DNA from: Paraglaciecola mesophila KMM 241 | GTDB lineage: Bacteria; Pseudomonadota; Gammaproteobacteria; Enterobacterales; Alteromonadaceae | DNA length: 64,000 bases | NCBI RefSeq assembly: GCF_000315015.1 | Contig: NZ_BAEP01000062.1 | Span: forward strand, 1-64,000 | Direction of reading: 5' to 3' | Shown: positions 1 through 9,410 of the stretch, one piece after another | How positions within the stretch are numbered: position 1 is the first letter of the stretch | Layout: each line of letters opens with the position of its first letter | The notes under the pieces: generated by a model | Databases searched by the model: none | Seen by the model: the letters and a program-made list of their open reading frames with translations, nothing else | What the model was told of the DNA's origin: nothing | Position numbers and translations under genes: made by a program

Positions 1-56
1 AGAGCATCGCCCTTACAAGGCGAGGGTCACTGGTTCAAGCCCAGTAGCGACCACCA
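1..56 (+). tRNA. tRNA-Val (anticodon TAC), 5' part outside window
   Basis: The first 56 bases are the 3' two thirds of a tRNA. The anticodon arm has loop CTTACAA with anticodon TAC, which reads valine codons. The T arm carries the TTCAAGC loop, and the 3' acceptor strand AGCGACC is followed by an encoded ACCA. The acceptor 5' strand and D arm lie before the window start. A degenerate copy of the T arm and downstream flank occurs about 128 bp further on. Confidence 0.9.
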
Positions 57-256
57 CTTCTTAAGTTTTATCCTCTTTTTCATAAATCCTACGTTATCTA
101 AGTAGCACAAATGTATCTGCGATACGCATCGCCGCTCTTCACAAAAGCATAGGCGACGTGGTTCAAGCCCAGTAGCTACCACTTCTTAAGTTTTATCCCT
201 TTTTTTTCATAAATCCCACATTATCTAAGTAGCACAACTGTATCTGCGAAACGCAT
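31..256. repeat. Tandem duplication of the tRNA-Val tail and its flank
   Basis: Positions 31-131 (T arm and 3' end of tRNA-Val plus about 75 bp of flank) recur at 159-256 with only a few substitutions and small indels. The second copy keeps TGGTTCAAGCCCAGTAGC but has a changed acceptor end (AGCTACCAC instead of AGCGACCACCAC) and no intact tRNA body before it, so it is a relic and not a gene. The rest of the gap up to 424 shows no gene; it must hold the promoter of the regulator that follows. Confidence 0.75.
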
Positions 257-424
257 CCGAGCTTCAAGCTTAGGAACGACGATTAACTCTAGTCGCTCAA
301 TAACGTTCCTTATTCATTATTTCAGCTCTCGAAAGGTATATTTTCTCTATTGATGCTTGTTTGTACTTATAATTATGGGTAAAAGTACGATAACCTTTAA
401 TAATCAATCCTTTGAAATGCGTAT

Positions 425-2041
425 ATGAATCCACTGATTGCTAAAGAAACCAAAGTGCTGATCGTTGATGATCAGGTTCTCGCTAAAGGGTACATGAAGT
501 ATTCTTTGGAAGAGCTTGGTTTTAGCGATATCACCTATGTGGACAAGGTGCACCTCGCTCTTAATAAAATCCGCCATCAGCGCTACGATCTCATCGTATG
601 CTCATACAACTTAAAACATGAGCAAGATGGGTATTACTTTTACGATGAAATAAACCGCAACGGCGAGTTACCTCTAAGTACTGCATTCGTGTTTATCAGT
701 GCTGACACCACAGCGGATCTCGTTCAAAGTATTGTTGAGTTACAACCTGACGATTTTCTCGCTAAGCCATTTACCGTAAAAGAGTTAGACCGACGTTTGT
801 CGCGCATTCTGGGGCGCAAACGAGCTTTACAGAATGTGTATTGGTGTATTGAAAAGAAACATTTTCCAAAGGCACTATCAGAAGTAGAAGTGTTTTTAAG
901 TGAACCTAAAAACTCAGAGTTTTTCCCCTTAGCATTGAAAATTAAAGGTGAAGTTTTACAGCTATGCGGTCACTTTCCTCAAGCCAAGGCGTTTTACCAA
1001 GCAATTCTCAATGTTCAAACGTTTACTTGGGCTCAATTGGGCTTAGTGAAAACCTATTTACACTTGAATGAAGACGAAGCGGCAGAGAAGCTCGTACTTC
1101 GGCTCGCCTTTAAGCCAGAATCACAATTGGCCGCATATGATCTACTAATGTCGTTGCAAATTAAGCAAGGCGATTTCGATACTGCCCTTGAATGCGTTTT
1201 AATGGCATCGGAAATATCTCCTAGAAATATAAGACGTCATAAAACGGCGCTGGATTTATCTAGAATCACCCACGATTACCATACCCAATTTGATGCAGCC
1301 AAAAAAATCGTCAAATTTGCTAAAAATTCTATTCATGACACGCCTGAGCATTACTTAAATGTCGCCCGCGCCAGTATTGATTACGCCATGACAGCTGACG
1401 AAGAGCAAACGAGTGCGCTGGTTAAGCAAGCAAATGAATACATTCGTCAATCCCGTCAAGCATTTCCAAAGGCGGATATGCAAGACCAAATAAATGTAAT
1501 CAATGCTCGACTCATGTATTTGGCGGACGAGAAAGATAACGCCAAAGCGTTACTTGAGCAACTAGATAACGAGAACTGGGAGAATGAAACAGTCGAAGCT
1601 TTGCTCGATAAAGCCAAAGCATTTCATGAGATAGGAATACACGAGCGTAGCCAAGAGATATTAAGTGAGATTATGCGTCGTTGTGACGAAAATGACCAAG
1701 GTAATAAAATATTTCTGCACTATGTTGAACAAGAACAAGAGGAAAAAAGTAGAATTAAACAAAGCTCCAAAGAATTGAATAACTCAGCGGTCCAGCGTTT
1801 TCAAGAAGGTGATATTGACAGTGCATTGAGTACCTTCACCGATGCCTTTACTATTATGCCTAAAACCCCCGCTATTGCGCTCAATTTACTGCAGGTGATT
1901 ACTATAAAACGCTTACACACAGACGACAATTATCAAAAAACGATCCAGCGCTGCGTCCGCACAGTTGAAGCCGGCCCACTGAATGATGAACAGGAAAATC
2001 GTTACACCAAAATACGAGAACTATTAGACGACATCGCCTAG
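425..2041 (+). CDS. TPR-containing response regulator with degenerate receiver
   Basis: A 538-residue protein with an N-terminal receiver domain (about residues 10-130) followed by a long helical region of tetratricopeptide-like repeats (about 140-530) and no DNA-binding output domain. The receiver keeps the acidic pair DD (16-17), the ISADT switch segment and the KPF lysine. The position that normally holds the phosphoacceptor Asp is Ser60 (VCSYNL where relatives have CDYNL; codon TCA). It is therefore probably a phosphorylation-independent or protein-docking receiver. TPR repeats usually mediate protein contacts, so a signalling adaptor is likely. It is transcribed alone; no strong Shine-Dalgarno is visible before the ATG. 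Its partner is unknown. Confidence 0.85.
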   Translation: MNPLIAKETKVLIVDDQVLAKGYMKYSLEELGFSDITYVDKVHLALNKIRHQRYDLIVCSYNLKHEQDGYYFYDEINRNGELPLSTAFVFISADTTADLVQSIVELQPDDFLAKPFTVKELDRRLSRILGRKRALQNVYWCIEKKHFPKALSEVEVFLSEPKNSEFFPLALKIKGEVLQLCGHFPQAKAFYQAILNVQTFTWAQLGLVKTYLHLNEDEAAEKLVLRLAFKPESQLAAYDLLMSLQIKQGDFDTALECVLMASEISPRNIRRHKTALDLSRITHDYHTQFDAAKKIVKFAKNSIHDTPEHYLNVARASIDYAMTADEEQTSALVKQANEYIRQSRQAFPKADMQDQINVINARLMYLADEKDNAKALLEQLDNENWENETVEALLDKAKAFHEIGIHERSQEILSEIMRRCDENDQGNKIFLHYVEQEQEEKSRIKQSSKELNNSAVQRFQEGDIDSALSTFTDAFTIMPKTPAIALNLLQVITIKRLHTDDNYQKTIQRCVRTVEAGPLNDEQENRYTKIRELLDDIA

Positions 2042-2310
2042 GCCTTATTGATATTTGTGGTGCATTTAGACAACGGTCTGAAAATTAATTCGACGAGGGA
2101 GATGCTCGTGACTTTGGTGGCTCCGCACAGAAATCATTAAACGTGAAATAAATGCCCAAAGGCGCTATGCATTTATTCATTGTCACAGCCCTTTGACTTG
2201 CCCCATTTGATCTGCATAACTGTTTCGCGACCAAAATGCTTTCATATAAATCGGAAATCGTATTCCAAAGTTACGCTGCCCTAATGTATTTTCGTGTGAA
2301 TGATTAAACC

Positions 2311-2332
2311 AGCGGAGGATTTCACCTCCGCT
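2311..2332 (-). terminator. Stem-loop at the end of kynU
   Basis: An 8-bp perfect inverted repeat, AGCGGAGG / CCTCCGCT with a 6-base loop, overlaps the kynU stop codon. On the minus strand it is followed by GGTTTAATC, so the T tract is weak. It probably terminates the kynU transcript. The gap 2042-2310 shows nothing else. Confidence 0.5.
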
Positions 2333-3575
2333 AAGTCACTTTATTTTGTTTATTGTATTGCGCTTGAAGATAGACTTTTTGCTGAATAACCTGCGTGAGT
2401 ATCTGTACGCTGGTAAGAATGTCTTGGTAGCGTAAATACAAAGGTGTGAAGCCAAACCGAAGAATATTCGGAGCTCGGAAATCGGCAATAACACCAAGCT
2501 CGATTAATGCCTGACAAATCCCATGAGCGTGTTCATGTTCAAATGCCAATTGGCTGCCTCTGTCTTTCGTCGCTCGCGGCGATACTAGTACTAAATCAGA
2601 TAGTGCAACCTCTGCTTCCACTAGCGCAATAAACAGCTCACTTAACGCCTCTGATTTTTCACGTATTTGCTGCATATTCACATCGGCAAATACCTCTAAT
2701 GCAGCATCCAATACACTCATAGATACCACGTTCGGCGTACCACATAGATATTGAGTAATATTATCCGCTTGCTCATATCCCTGTGCAAAAGCAAAAGGTT
2801 GCTTATGCCCCATCCATCCTTTCAGCGGTTGGGATACATGAGCTTGAAGGCGTTTAGCTACGTACACAAACGCCGGTGCGCCAGGCCCCCCGTTGAAGTA
2901 CTTATAACCGCAACCGACAGCAAAATCTACGTCACATTCATCAAGCGCAATAGGCAGCGCTCCCGCACTATGGGCAAGATCCCATATCACGAAAATTCCT
3001 TGTTTATGCGCTAAGTGTGTTACGCGCTGCATATCCAGCAAACGGCCAGTGCGAAAATCAACCTGAGTCAGCATTAACACCGCCACTTCAGAAGTAAGGG
3101 CCTCTTCTAACGTGTCTTCATCAACCGTCTTAAGATGACAATGACTCTCGCCCAACAATGCTGTAAGTCCTTCAACCATGTATAGGTCAGTAGGAAAATT
3201 CCCCGCTAAAGACAATACCTGCGAGCGATTTTTCTGCAGTGTCATAGCACTTGCAAGCACTTTGAACAAATTGATAGACGTAGAATCACAGCAAATCACC
3301 TGCTCTGGTGCTGCGCCAATGAGTGGCGCAATTTTTTCACCTACGGTTGCCGGCAGGTCAATCCAAGAATGTGTATTCCAACTGGTAATGAGATCGTTGG
3401 CCCACTGATGCTCTAAAACCTGTTTACCACGCAGCGCTGCAGCAGTTGGCATGGCACCTAAAGAGTTACCATCTAAATAAACAGTATTAGCAGGAAGCGT
3501 AAATGCTTCACGTTTTTCAGCGAGAGGGTCTATTAAATCCCATTGTGCTATTTGTTCTTCACTGATGTGTGCCAT
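2331..3575 (-). CDS. kynU: Kynureninase
   Basis: A 414-residue PLP enzyme of aminotransferase fold type I that cleaves L-kynurenine to anthranilate and L-alanine in tryptophan degradation. YLDGNSLG (33-40) is the family N-terminal signature. WDLAHSAGA (198-206) holds the cofactor-contacting Asp and His. CGYKYFNGGPGAP (222-234) carries the Schiff-base lysine, Lys225. Length matches bacterial kynureninases. Its ATG overlaps the stop of the upstream hydrolase (TAATG), so the two are translationally coupled. Tryptophan 2,3-dioxygenase, needed to start the pathway, is not in the window. Confidence 0.95.
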   Translation of the reverse strand: MAHISEEQIAQWDLIDPLAEKREAFTLPANTVYLDGNSLGAMPTAAALRGKQVLEHQWANDLITSWNTHSWIDLPATVGEKIAPLIGAAPEQVICCDSTSINLFKVLASAMTLQKNRSQVLSLAGNFPTDLYMVEGLTALLGESHCHLKTVDEDTLEEALTSEVAVLMLTQVDFRTGRLLDMQRVTHLAHKQGIFVIWDLAHSAGALPIALDECDVDFAVGCGYKYFNGGPGAPAFVYVAKRLQAHVSQPLKGWMGHKQPFAFAQGYEQADNITQYLCGTPNVVSMSVLDAALEVFADVNMQQIREKSEALSELFIALVEAEVALSDLVLVSPRATKDRGSQLAFEHEHAHGICQALIELGVIADFRAPNILRFGFTPLYLRYQDILTSVQILTQVIQQKVYLQAQYNKQNKVT

Positions 3576-4498
3576 TATTCACTGACCCGTTGTTTTAACG
3601 CTGACAAAAAAGCTTGATACGCATTTGTCTCAGGATGGATCCAATCAAAGTGCCCTGCCCCCTCCACAATTTGATATTCAAAACCACTCTTTAGCGCTTG
3701 GCTCTGCTCTACTATTGCATCAGCACTGCCTTGCAATAAGAGTGAATGCTCTTTTAGTACGTGATGATCGGGCGAGCCTAAAGCGTAAGCTTCTGGCTTT
3801 TGCTCAGCACTGCCACCAAAAAAAGCAGGAGTAGCAGTTTGGCAGCTGTTGTTACCTTGTGAATAACGAACCACATCAACAATAGCAGCTAGACCGATGA
3901 CGCCTTTCAACTTGGCCCCGCCTTTAAAAACCTGACGTTCGGGGGCGCTGGCCAATAACGCCAAATGTCCGCCTGCTGAATGCCCAGCCAATATCACCTT
4001 GCTTAAGTCAATCGGATAATCCTTGAAGGTTTGCACAAAACTCACTCCTTTTAAGACGTCATTCAAGCTACCAGGCCAACCGCCGCCATCATCGCCTGTG
4101 CGCCGATACTCTATAGACCAAACCGCATATCCCTCTTTTGTTAACGCTTGGCTAAACGCTTCGCTGTGATCAACGCTAAAAGCGTTAAGCCAACAACCAC
4201 CGTGAACAAAAACAACTAATGGTGCAGTACTTTCAATTCCTTTACCGCGCAAATTTTGCGGCAGATACAATTGACCATACTGTAATACATTACTGCCATA
4301 TGCGATTTTTTCACTGGCATTGGGCGCTACATCTAACGCCATCACTTGTGCAAAGCTTACATTTTGTAAAACGGAAGCCCTCAAGACCTCAGCATTTTTT
4401 GTTACCTGCTCTTGCTCTGTTGTCTGCTTCGGTAAACTTGAGGTACAAGCGACCACAAAAAATATAAATAGCGGGAAAAGGCTGTATAAAATTTTCAT
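3575..4498 (-). CDS. Lipoprotein alpha/beta hydrolase, candidate N-formylkynurenine formamidase
   Basis: I start the gene at the ATG at 4498, preceded by GAGAGA, giving 307 residues; the frame is open further upstream but only this start yields a lipoprotein signal peptide (hydrophobic FPLFIFFVVAC, lipobox Cys18). The alpha/beta hydrolase core has HGGCW (99-103), the oxyanion motif of kynurenine formamidases and related carboxylesterases. It also has GHSAGGHLA with nucleophile Ser174, an Asp in LLQGSADAIV and the catalytic His in GAGHFDWIH. Coupling to kynU suggests it hydrolyses N-formylkynurenine. A lipid anchor would place it in the envelope, which is unusual for that cytoplasmic step. A general carboxylesterase role is the alternative. 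Confidence 0.75.
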   Translation of the reverse strand: MKILYSLFPLFIFFVVACTSSLPKQTTEQEQVTKNAEVLRASVLQNVSFAQVMALDVAPNASEKIAYGSNVLQYGQLYLPQNLRGKGIESTAPLVVFVHGGCWLNAFSVDHSEAFSQALTKEGYAVWSIEYRRTGDDGGGWPGSLNDVLKGVSFVQTFKDYPIDLSKVILAGHSAGGHLALLASAPERQVFKGGAKLKGVIGLAAIVDVVRYSQGNNSCQTATPAFFGGSAEQKPEAYALGSPDHHVLKEHSLLLQGSADAIVEQSQALKSGFEYQIVEGAGHFDWIHPETNAYQAFLSALKQRVSE

Positions 4499-4674
4499 TA
4501 TCTCTCTAATACATTTAAGCGTAGTTGTCTTATCTAATGGCAGAAGTAGAACAGATGCAGGTAAAAATTTGAAGCGTTGAGAAATAACTAAAAGAATAAT
4601 GGCAATGATAAAGCGAAGATGCTGGTAGCGGGATAACACCACCAGCGTATATGTGAGGAAAAGGAAGCCCGATA

Positions 4675-5859
4675 TTAATCTAACATTTCAAGTGCTATTG
4701 CGGTCGCTTCACCACCACCGATACATATAGCAGCTACGCCTTTTTTCAGGTTGCGCTGCTTAAGTGCATGCAATAAAGTCACGATGATACGCGCGCCTGA
4801 GGCCCCAATCGGATGACCAAGGGCACATGCTCCACCTTTCACGTTTACCTTGGCGGGATCTAGACCAAGTTTACTCATACCCAACATAGTGACCATGGCA
4901 AAGGCTTCGTTGATTTCAAATAAATCGACATCTTCTTTTGACCAACCCGTTTTCGCGAACAGTTTTTCCATTGCACCAACAGGTGCCACGGTGAAATTTT
5001 CGGGCTCAATAGCATTTGAGCTATGCCCAACAATACGTGCCAACGGCTTGTAACCGTTTGCTTTGGCTTCTTCTTCGCTCATGACTAACAATGCAGCAGC
5101 TCCATCTGAAATAGAGCTTGAATTTGCCGCTGTAACCGTACCGTCTTTCGTAAAAGCAGGGCGTAAAGAAGGGATTTTCTCGGGGCGGGCATTTCCTGGC
5201 CCTTCATCATTTTCAATGACAACTTCACCTTTGCGAGAAGTGATTGTAACCGGCGTAATTTCGTCTTTAAACAAACCATTAGCAATCGCGTCACTGGCCT
5301 TAGTTAGCGAGCCTAATGCGAACTCATCCATTTGCTCACGTGTCACTTGCTCTTCGTCAGCTTTGGACTGAGCAAAACAGCCCATAGCTTTACCGTCATA
5401 GGCATTTTCCAAACCGTCCAGCATCATATGATCCAACATATGACCATGCCCCATACGATAACCTTCCCTCGCTTTAGGTAAGATGTACGGCGCATTAGAC
5501 ATACTCTCCATACCGCCCGCGATAATCGTCTTCGCGCTACCTGACTTAATTAAGTCATGTGCAAGCATGACCGCTTTCATACCAGAACCGCACACTTTAT
5601 TTAACGTAATCGCACCAGTAGCAAGTGGCAAACCCGATTTAATACTCGCTTGACGAGCCGGCGCTTGGCCTAATCCAGCAGGTAAAACACAGCCCATTAT
5701 GACTTCATCAACAACAGGTGCATTGTCACCAGCCTCTTTTAATGCAGCTGTAATCGCATTTGCACCAAGCTCACAGGCGCTCATTGCTGACAAGCCCCCC
5801 ATAAACCCACCCATTGGTGTACGTTTAGCACTAACAATAACCACTGAATCATTACTCAT
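4675..5859 (-). CDS. atoB: Acetyl-CoA C-acetyltransferase (thiolase II family)
   Basis: A 394-residue biosynthetic-type thiolase that interconverts two acetyl-CoA and acetoacetyl-CoA. The acyl-accepting cysteine is Cys90 in NKVCGSGMKAV. The GHPIGASGAR histidine loop and the C-terminal CIGGGEATA cysteine complete the active site. The start has a good Shine-Dalgarno (AAGGGG, 7-base spacer). It is divergent from liuR and shares the intergenic operator region. That fits a role in processing the acetoacetate that leucine degradation yields, once activated to acetoacetyl-CoA. The symbol is by family resemblance; liuF-like naming is also possible. Confidence 0.88.
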   Translation of the reverse strand: MSNDSVVIVSAKRTPMGGFMGGLSAMSACELGANAITAALKEAGDNAPVVDEVIMGCVLPAGLGQAPARQASIKSGLPLATGAITLNKVCGSGMKAVMLAHDLIKSGSAKTIIAGGMESMSNAPYILPKAREGYRMGHGHMLDHMMLDGLENAYDGKAMGCFAQSKADEEQVTREQMDEFALGSLTKASDAIANGLFKDEITPVTITSRKGEVVIENDEGPGNARPEKIPSLRPAFTKDGTVTAANSSSISDGAAALLVMSEEEAKANGYKPLARIVGHSSNAIEPENFTVAPVGAMEKLFAKTGWSKEDVDLFEINEAFAMVTMLGMSKLGLDPAKVNVKGGACALGHPIGASGARIIVTLLHALKQRNLKKGVAAICIGGGEATAIALEMLD

Positions 5860-6030
5860 GAATTAACCCCTTACATTTTTTGGTACAGTCGTATCACTTC
5901 AAGATACTAATAATTAAACAATTAATAAACAATTAATTAAACTTAAAATAAAGAGAAATACCTATTTGTACATCTTCGCGCATCTGTAGAATATTTTTCA
6001 TATTTCGATGTTGACGAATTGTAACTCATA

Positions 6031-6071
6031 CTTTACCTTTACGTTAAGTTACTCTTTACGTAAACGTAAAG
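6031..6071. promoter_or_regulatory. LiuR-type operator between thiolase and liuR
   Basis: Positions 6054-6071 read CTTTACGTAAACGTAAAG, a perfect 8-bp inverted repeat with a 2-base centre. An imperfect version, CTTTACCTTTACGTTAAG, lies at 6031-6048. MerR-family activators bind such palindromes in the spacer of promoters. The half-site resembles the published TTTACGT-type LiuR motif of gammaproteobacteria (from memory). Its place, 69 bases before the liuR start in the divergent gap, suggests control of liuRABCDE and possibly the thiolase. Confidence 0.7.
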
Positions 6072-6139
6072 CAAATATCCATTATTAAACAGAATAAGTA
6101 ATTGCTAGATAACACATCAATTTGTCACAAGGCTGTTCC

Positions 6140-6535
6140 ATGACTGAAAAACTTTACACTATTGGCGAGCTAGCAAAAGAGCTAGATATCACCTCCCGCT
6201 CTATTCGTTTTTACGAAGAGTCAGGGCTACTGAACCCCACCCGTAATGGTCAAAACAGGGTTTACAAGAAAAAAGACAAGGTTCGGCTTAAGCTAATTTT
6301 ACGCGGCAAACGGCTAGGTTTTTCATTAGCTGAAACTAAAACATTGTTCGATTTATATGACAGCAATCAGAACTCAGAAGCCCAGTTAGAAACCATGTTG
6401 CTGATGACAGAACAAAAACGCGCAGTCATGGATCAGCAACTAGAAGATATTAAAGCCTTAATGATGGAACTAGACGAAGTCGAAGCCCGTTGTAAGGACG
6501 AACTCACCACGATTAAGCGAGGAAAAATCGCATGA
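6140..6535 (+). CDS. liuR: MerR-family regulator of branched-chain acyl-CoA degradation
   Basis: A 131-residue MerR-type regulator starting at the ATG at 6140 (AAGG 8 bases upstream; a TTG 18 bases earlier is less likely). The winged helix-turn-helix is at the N-terminus: [20 protein letters not shown], followed by the EESGLL turn. A dimerisation coiled coil rich in Glu, Lys and Leu fills residues 75-125. No cysteine metal site is evident, as expected for the LiuR/YcgE group that responds to a metabolite. Its TGA overlaps the liuA ATG (ATGA), so it is the first gene of the operon it is expected to control. Confidence 0.9.
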   Translation: MTEKLYTIGELAKELDITSRSIRFYEESGLLNPTRNGQNRVYKKKDKVRLKLILRGKRLGFSLAETKTLFDLYDSNQNSEAQLETMLLMTEQKRAVMDQQLEDIKALMMELDEVEARCKDELTTIKRGKIA

Positions 6536-7701
6536 ATGCTCCTTATCCAACATTGAACTTCGGCCTAGGCGAAGACATCGATATGTTACGTGACCATGTT
6601 TATAACTTTGCTCAAGGGGAAATCGCACCTTTGGCTGAAAAGTCTGACATTGACAACAGTTTCCCTAACCAGTTATGGCCAAAGTTAGGGGAAATGGGAC
6701 TGTTAGGTGTGACCGTTGCTGAGCAATATGGTGGTTCCAATATGGGATATCTAGCCCATGTTGTCGCCATGGAAGAAGTCAGCCGAGCGTCCGCCGGGAT
6801 CGGCTTAAGCTATGGCGCCCATTCGAATTTGTGCGTCAATCAAATTCATAAAAATGGCTCAGATGCACAAAAAGAAAAATACCTACCCAAGCTTGTTAGC
6901 GGCGAGCATATCGGTGCATTAGCAATGAGTGAGCCTAATGCTGGCTCAGATGTGGTAAGCATGAAATTGCGGGCCGATAAAAAAGGTGACCATTACGTGC
7001 TTAACGGCAATAAAATGTGGATCACAAATGGGCCTGACGCCGACACCTACGTGATATATGCCAAAACTGATATCAGTGCAGGTTCAAAGGGCATGAGTGC
7101 TTTCATCGTTGAACGTGGCACACCAGGTTTCAGCCAAGCCCAAAAACTCGATAAGCTTGGTATGCGCTCGTCCAATACCTGCGAACTTGTATTTGAAGAT
7201 TGCCCCGTACCAGCCGAAAATTTAATCCGCAATGAAGGCGATGGCGCACGGGTTCTGATGAGTGGCCTTGATTATGAGCGTCTCGTTCTTTCTGGTGGCC
7301 CTCTTGGCATTATGCAGGCGTGTATGGACTTAGTCGTGCCTTACATTCACGACCGCAAACAGTTCGGTCAATCTATCGGCGAGTTCCAATTAGTTCAAGG
7401 CAAAGTTGCTGATATGTATACCCAAATGAACGCAGCGAGAGCTTATGTTTACACAGTAGCGCGCGCTTGTGATCGCGGTGAAACCACGCGTAAAGATGCC
7501 GCAGCAGTCATACTGTATTCTGCCGAACTGGCGACGAAAATGGCCCTCGATGCCATCCAATTACTTGGTGGCAATGGGTATATCAATGAGTTTCCTGCCG
7601 GTCGTTTATTAAGAGATGCAAAATTATACGAAATTGGTGCTGGTACATCCGAGATCCGCCGCATGCTGATTGGCCGAGAGCTATTTAAAGAGTCTGCTTA
7701 A
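6532..7701 (+). CDS. liuA: Isovaleryl-CoA dehydrogenase
   Basis: A 389-residue FAD acyl-CoA dehydrogenase that oxidises isovaleryl-CoA to 3-methylcrotonyl-CoA in leucine breakdown. Family signatures include [13 protein letters not shown] near residue 130 and [11 protein letters not shown]. The C-terminal [16 protein letters not shown] helix is also present. Glu249 in [15 protein letters not shown] sits where isovaleryl-CoA dehydrogenases carry the catalytic base, unlike short- and medium-chain enzymes that place it near the C-terminus. Together with liuBCDE this makes the assignment firm. The start overlaps liuR by four bases. Confidence 0.95.
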   Translation: MNAPYPTLNFGLGEDIDMLRDHVYNFAQGEIAPLAEKSDIDNSFPNQLWPKLGEMGLLGVTVAEQYGGSNMGYLAHVVAMEEVSRASAGIGLSYGAHSNLCVNQIHKNGSDAQKEKYLPKLVSGEHIGALAMSEPNAGSDVVSMKLRADKKGDHYVLNGNKMWITNGPDADTYVIYAKTDISAGSKGMSAFIVERGTPGFSQAQKLDKLGMRSSNTCELVFEDCPVPAENLIRNEGDGARVLMSGLDYERLVLSGGPLGIMQACMDLVVPYIHDRKQFGQSIGEFQLVQGKVADMYTQMNAARAYVYTVARACDRGETTRKDAAAVILYSAELATKMALDAIQLLGGNGYINEFPAGRLLRDAKLYEIGAGTSEIRRMLIGRELFKESA

Positions 7702-7790
7702 AGCGGCATTGATCAACAAAAATAAACCGTCACCATCCCATTTCCATCGCGCCATCGTTGATTCGATGGCCATCAAATTGGAGCAATAAC

Positions 7791-9398
7791 GTGCCCCGTA
7801 TTATCAGTAAAATAAACGCCAAAGCCCAAGAGTTTGCCGACAATGCAGCGCACATGCAGGGGCAAATTGATGATTTAAATGAAAAGATAGCTCTGATAAA
7901 ACAAGGCGGCGGCGACAAAGCCAACAAACGCCACACCGATCGCGGTAAATTACTGCCCCGCGACCGAATCAATGAGTTACTCGATGCAGGCTCCCCTTTT
8001 CTAGAAATTTCGCAACTCGCAGCTTGGGAGGTCTACGAAGACTATGTGCCCAGTGCAGGAGTCATTGCTGGGATAGGTCGAGTATCTGGCATCGAATGCA
8101 TGATTGTCGCGAACGACGCGACGGTCAAAGGCGGTACTTATTACCCATTAACGGTGAAAAAGCATTTACGTGCGCAAACCATAGCCCAGCAGAACGATTT
8201 GCCCTGTATTTACCTAGTAGACTCGGGCGGCGCTAACTTACCTCGCCAAGACGAAGTCTTTCCAGACCGTGAACATTTCGGGCGTATTTTCTTCAACCAA
8301 GCGAACATGTCGGCGCAAAACATTCCGCAAATAGCTGTAGTCATGGGAAGCTGTACCGCAGGCGGTGCTTACGTACCGGCTATGGCAGACGAGTCCATTA
8401 TCGTCAAAAATCAAGGCACTATATTTCTTGGTGGCCCGCCTCTAGTCAAAGCGGCAACCGGAGAAGTGGTCACCGCGGAAGAGTTAGGCGGCGGCGACGT
8501 GCATTGCAGAACATCTGGTGTTGTAGACCATTTAGCCAATAACGATCAGCACGCTTTGCACATAGCCAGAGACGCTATTACACGGTTAAACCGAACAAAA
8601 CCTCTGACGTTAGATGTTAAACCCAGCGTTGAACCTGCATACCCCAAAGAAGACATTTACGGCATTATTCCCAAGGATGCACGCCAACCTTATGATGTGC
8701 GCGAGGTCATTGCTCGGGTTGTTGATGGCTCTGAGTTTGATGAATTTAAGGCACTTTATGGTAATACCCTAATTTGTGGTTTTGCACGCATCTTCGGCTA
8801 TCCAGTAGGCATTGTCGCCAACAATGGTATTCTTTTTAGTGAATCCGCTCAAAAAGGAGCTCACTTTATTGAGCTGTGTGCTCAACGTAAAATCCCCTTA
8901 GTATTTTTGCAAAATATCACTGGCTTCATGGTCGGCAAGCAATACGAGGCTGGCGGTATCGCTAAGCACGGCGCAAAAATGGTCACCGCAGTCGCCTGCG
9001 CCAAAGTCCCCAAATTTACAGTGCTCATTGGAGGCAGTTTTGGTGCCGGTAATTACGGTATGTGTGGTCGAGCGTATGACCCGCGCTTTATGTTTATGTG
9101 GCCAAATGCACGTATCTCGGTGATGGGTGGTGAACAAGCCGCCGGCGTGTTATCGCAAGTTAAGCGCGAACAGCGGGAGCGCGTCGGTGAAACTTGGAGC
9201 CAAGAGGAAGAACAGCAGTTTAAACAACCCATTGTCGATACCTACGAGCATCAAGGGCACCCCTATTACGCATCAGCTCGCCTTTGGGATGATGGCGTTA
9301 TAGACCCTGCCGACACGCGCATGGTGTTGGGCCTGTGCATTTCAGCTAGCTTAAATAAACCCATTGAGGACACCCAGTTTGGGGTGTTCAGAATGTAA
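7791..9398 (+). CDS. liuB: 3-methylcrotonyl-CoA carboxylase, beta (carboxyltransferase) subunit
   Basis: The 535-residue carboxyltransferase subunit moves the carboxyl group from biotin to 3-methylcrotonyl-CoA. I use the GTG at 7791, which has GGAG with a 7-base spacer. A TTG 33 bases upstream would add residues ([11 protein letters not shown]) without family support. Crotonase-like repeats show the oxyanion glycines in [13 protein letters not shown] and [16 protein letters not shown]. The acyl-CoA contact [13 protein letters not shown] is also visible. Length matches the family. It pairs with the biotin-bearing subunit two genes downstream. Confidence 0.94.
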   Translation: MPRIISKINAKAQEFADNAAHMQGQIDDLNEKIALIKQGGGDKANKRHTDRGKLLPRDRINELLDAGSPFLEISQLAAWEVYEDYVPSAGVIAGIGRVSGIECMIVANDATVKGGTYYPLTVKKHLRAQTIAQQNDLPCIYLVDSGGANLPRQDEVFPDREHFGRIFFNQANMSAQNIPQIAVVMGSCTAGGAYVPAMADESIIVKNQGTIFLGGPPLVKAATGEVVTAEELGGGDVHCRTSGVVDHLANNDQHALHIARDAITRLNRTKPLTLDVKPSVEPAYPKEDIYGIIPKDARQPYDVREVIARVVDGSEFDEFKALYGNTLICGFARIFGYPVGIVANNGILFSESAQKGAHFIELCAQRKIPLVFLQNITGFMVGKQYEAGGIAKHGAKMVTAVACAKVPKFTVLIGGSFGAGNYGMCGRAYDPRFMFMWPNARISVMGGEQAAGVLSQVKREQRERVGETWSQEEEQQFKQPIVDTYEHQGHPYYASARLWDDGVIDPADTRMVLGLCISASLNKPIEDTQFGVFRM

Positions 9399-9410
9399 GG
9401 TGCATTGAAT

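Noticed and set aside
1-424. Integrative element at the tRNA-Val 3' end
   Set aside because: There are repeats but no integrase or cargo between them (only about 130 bp apart), so at most a scar.
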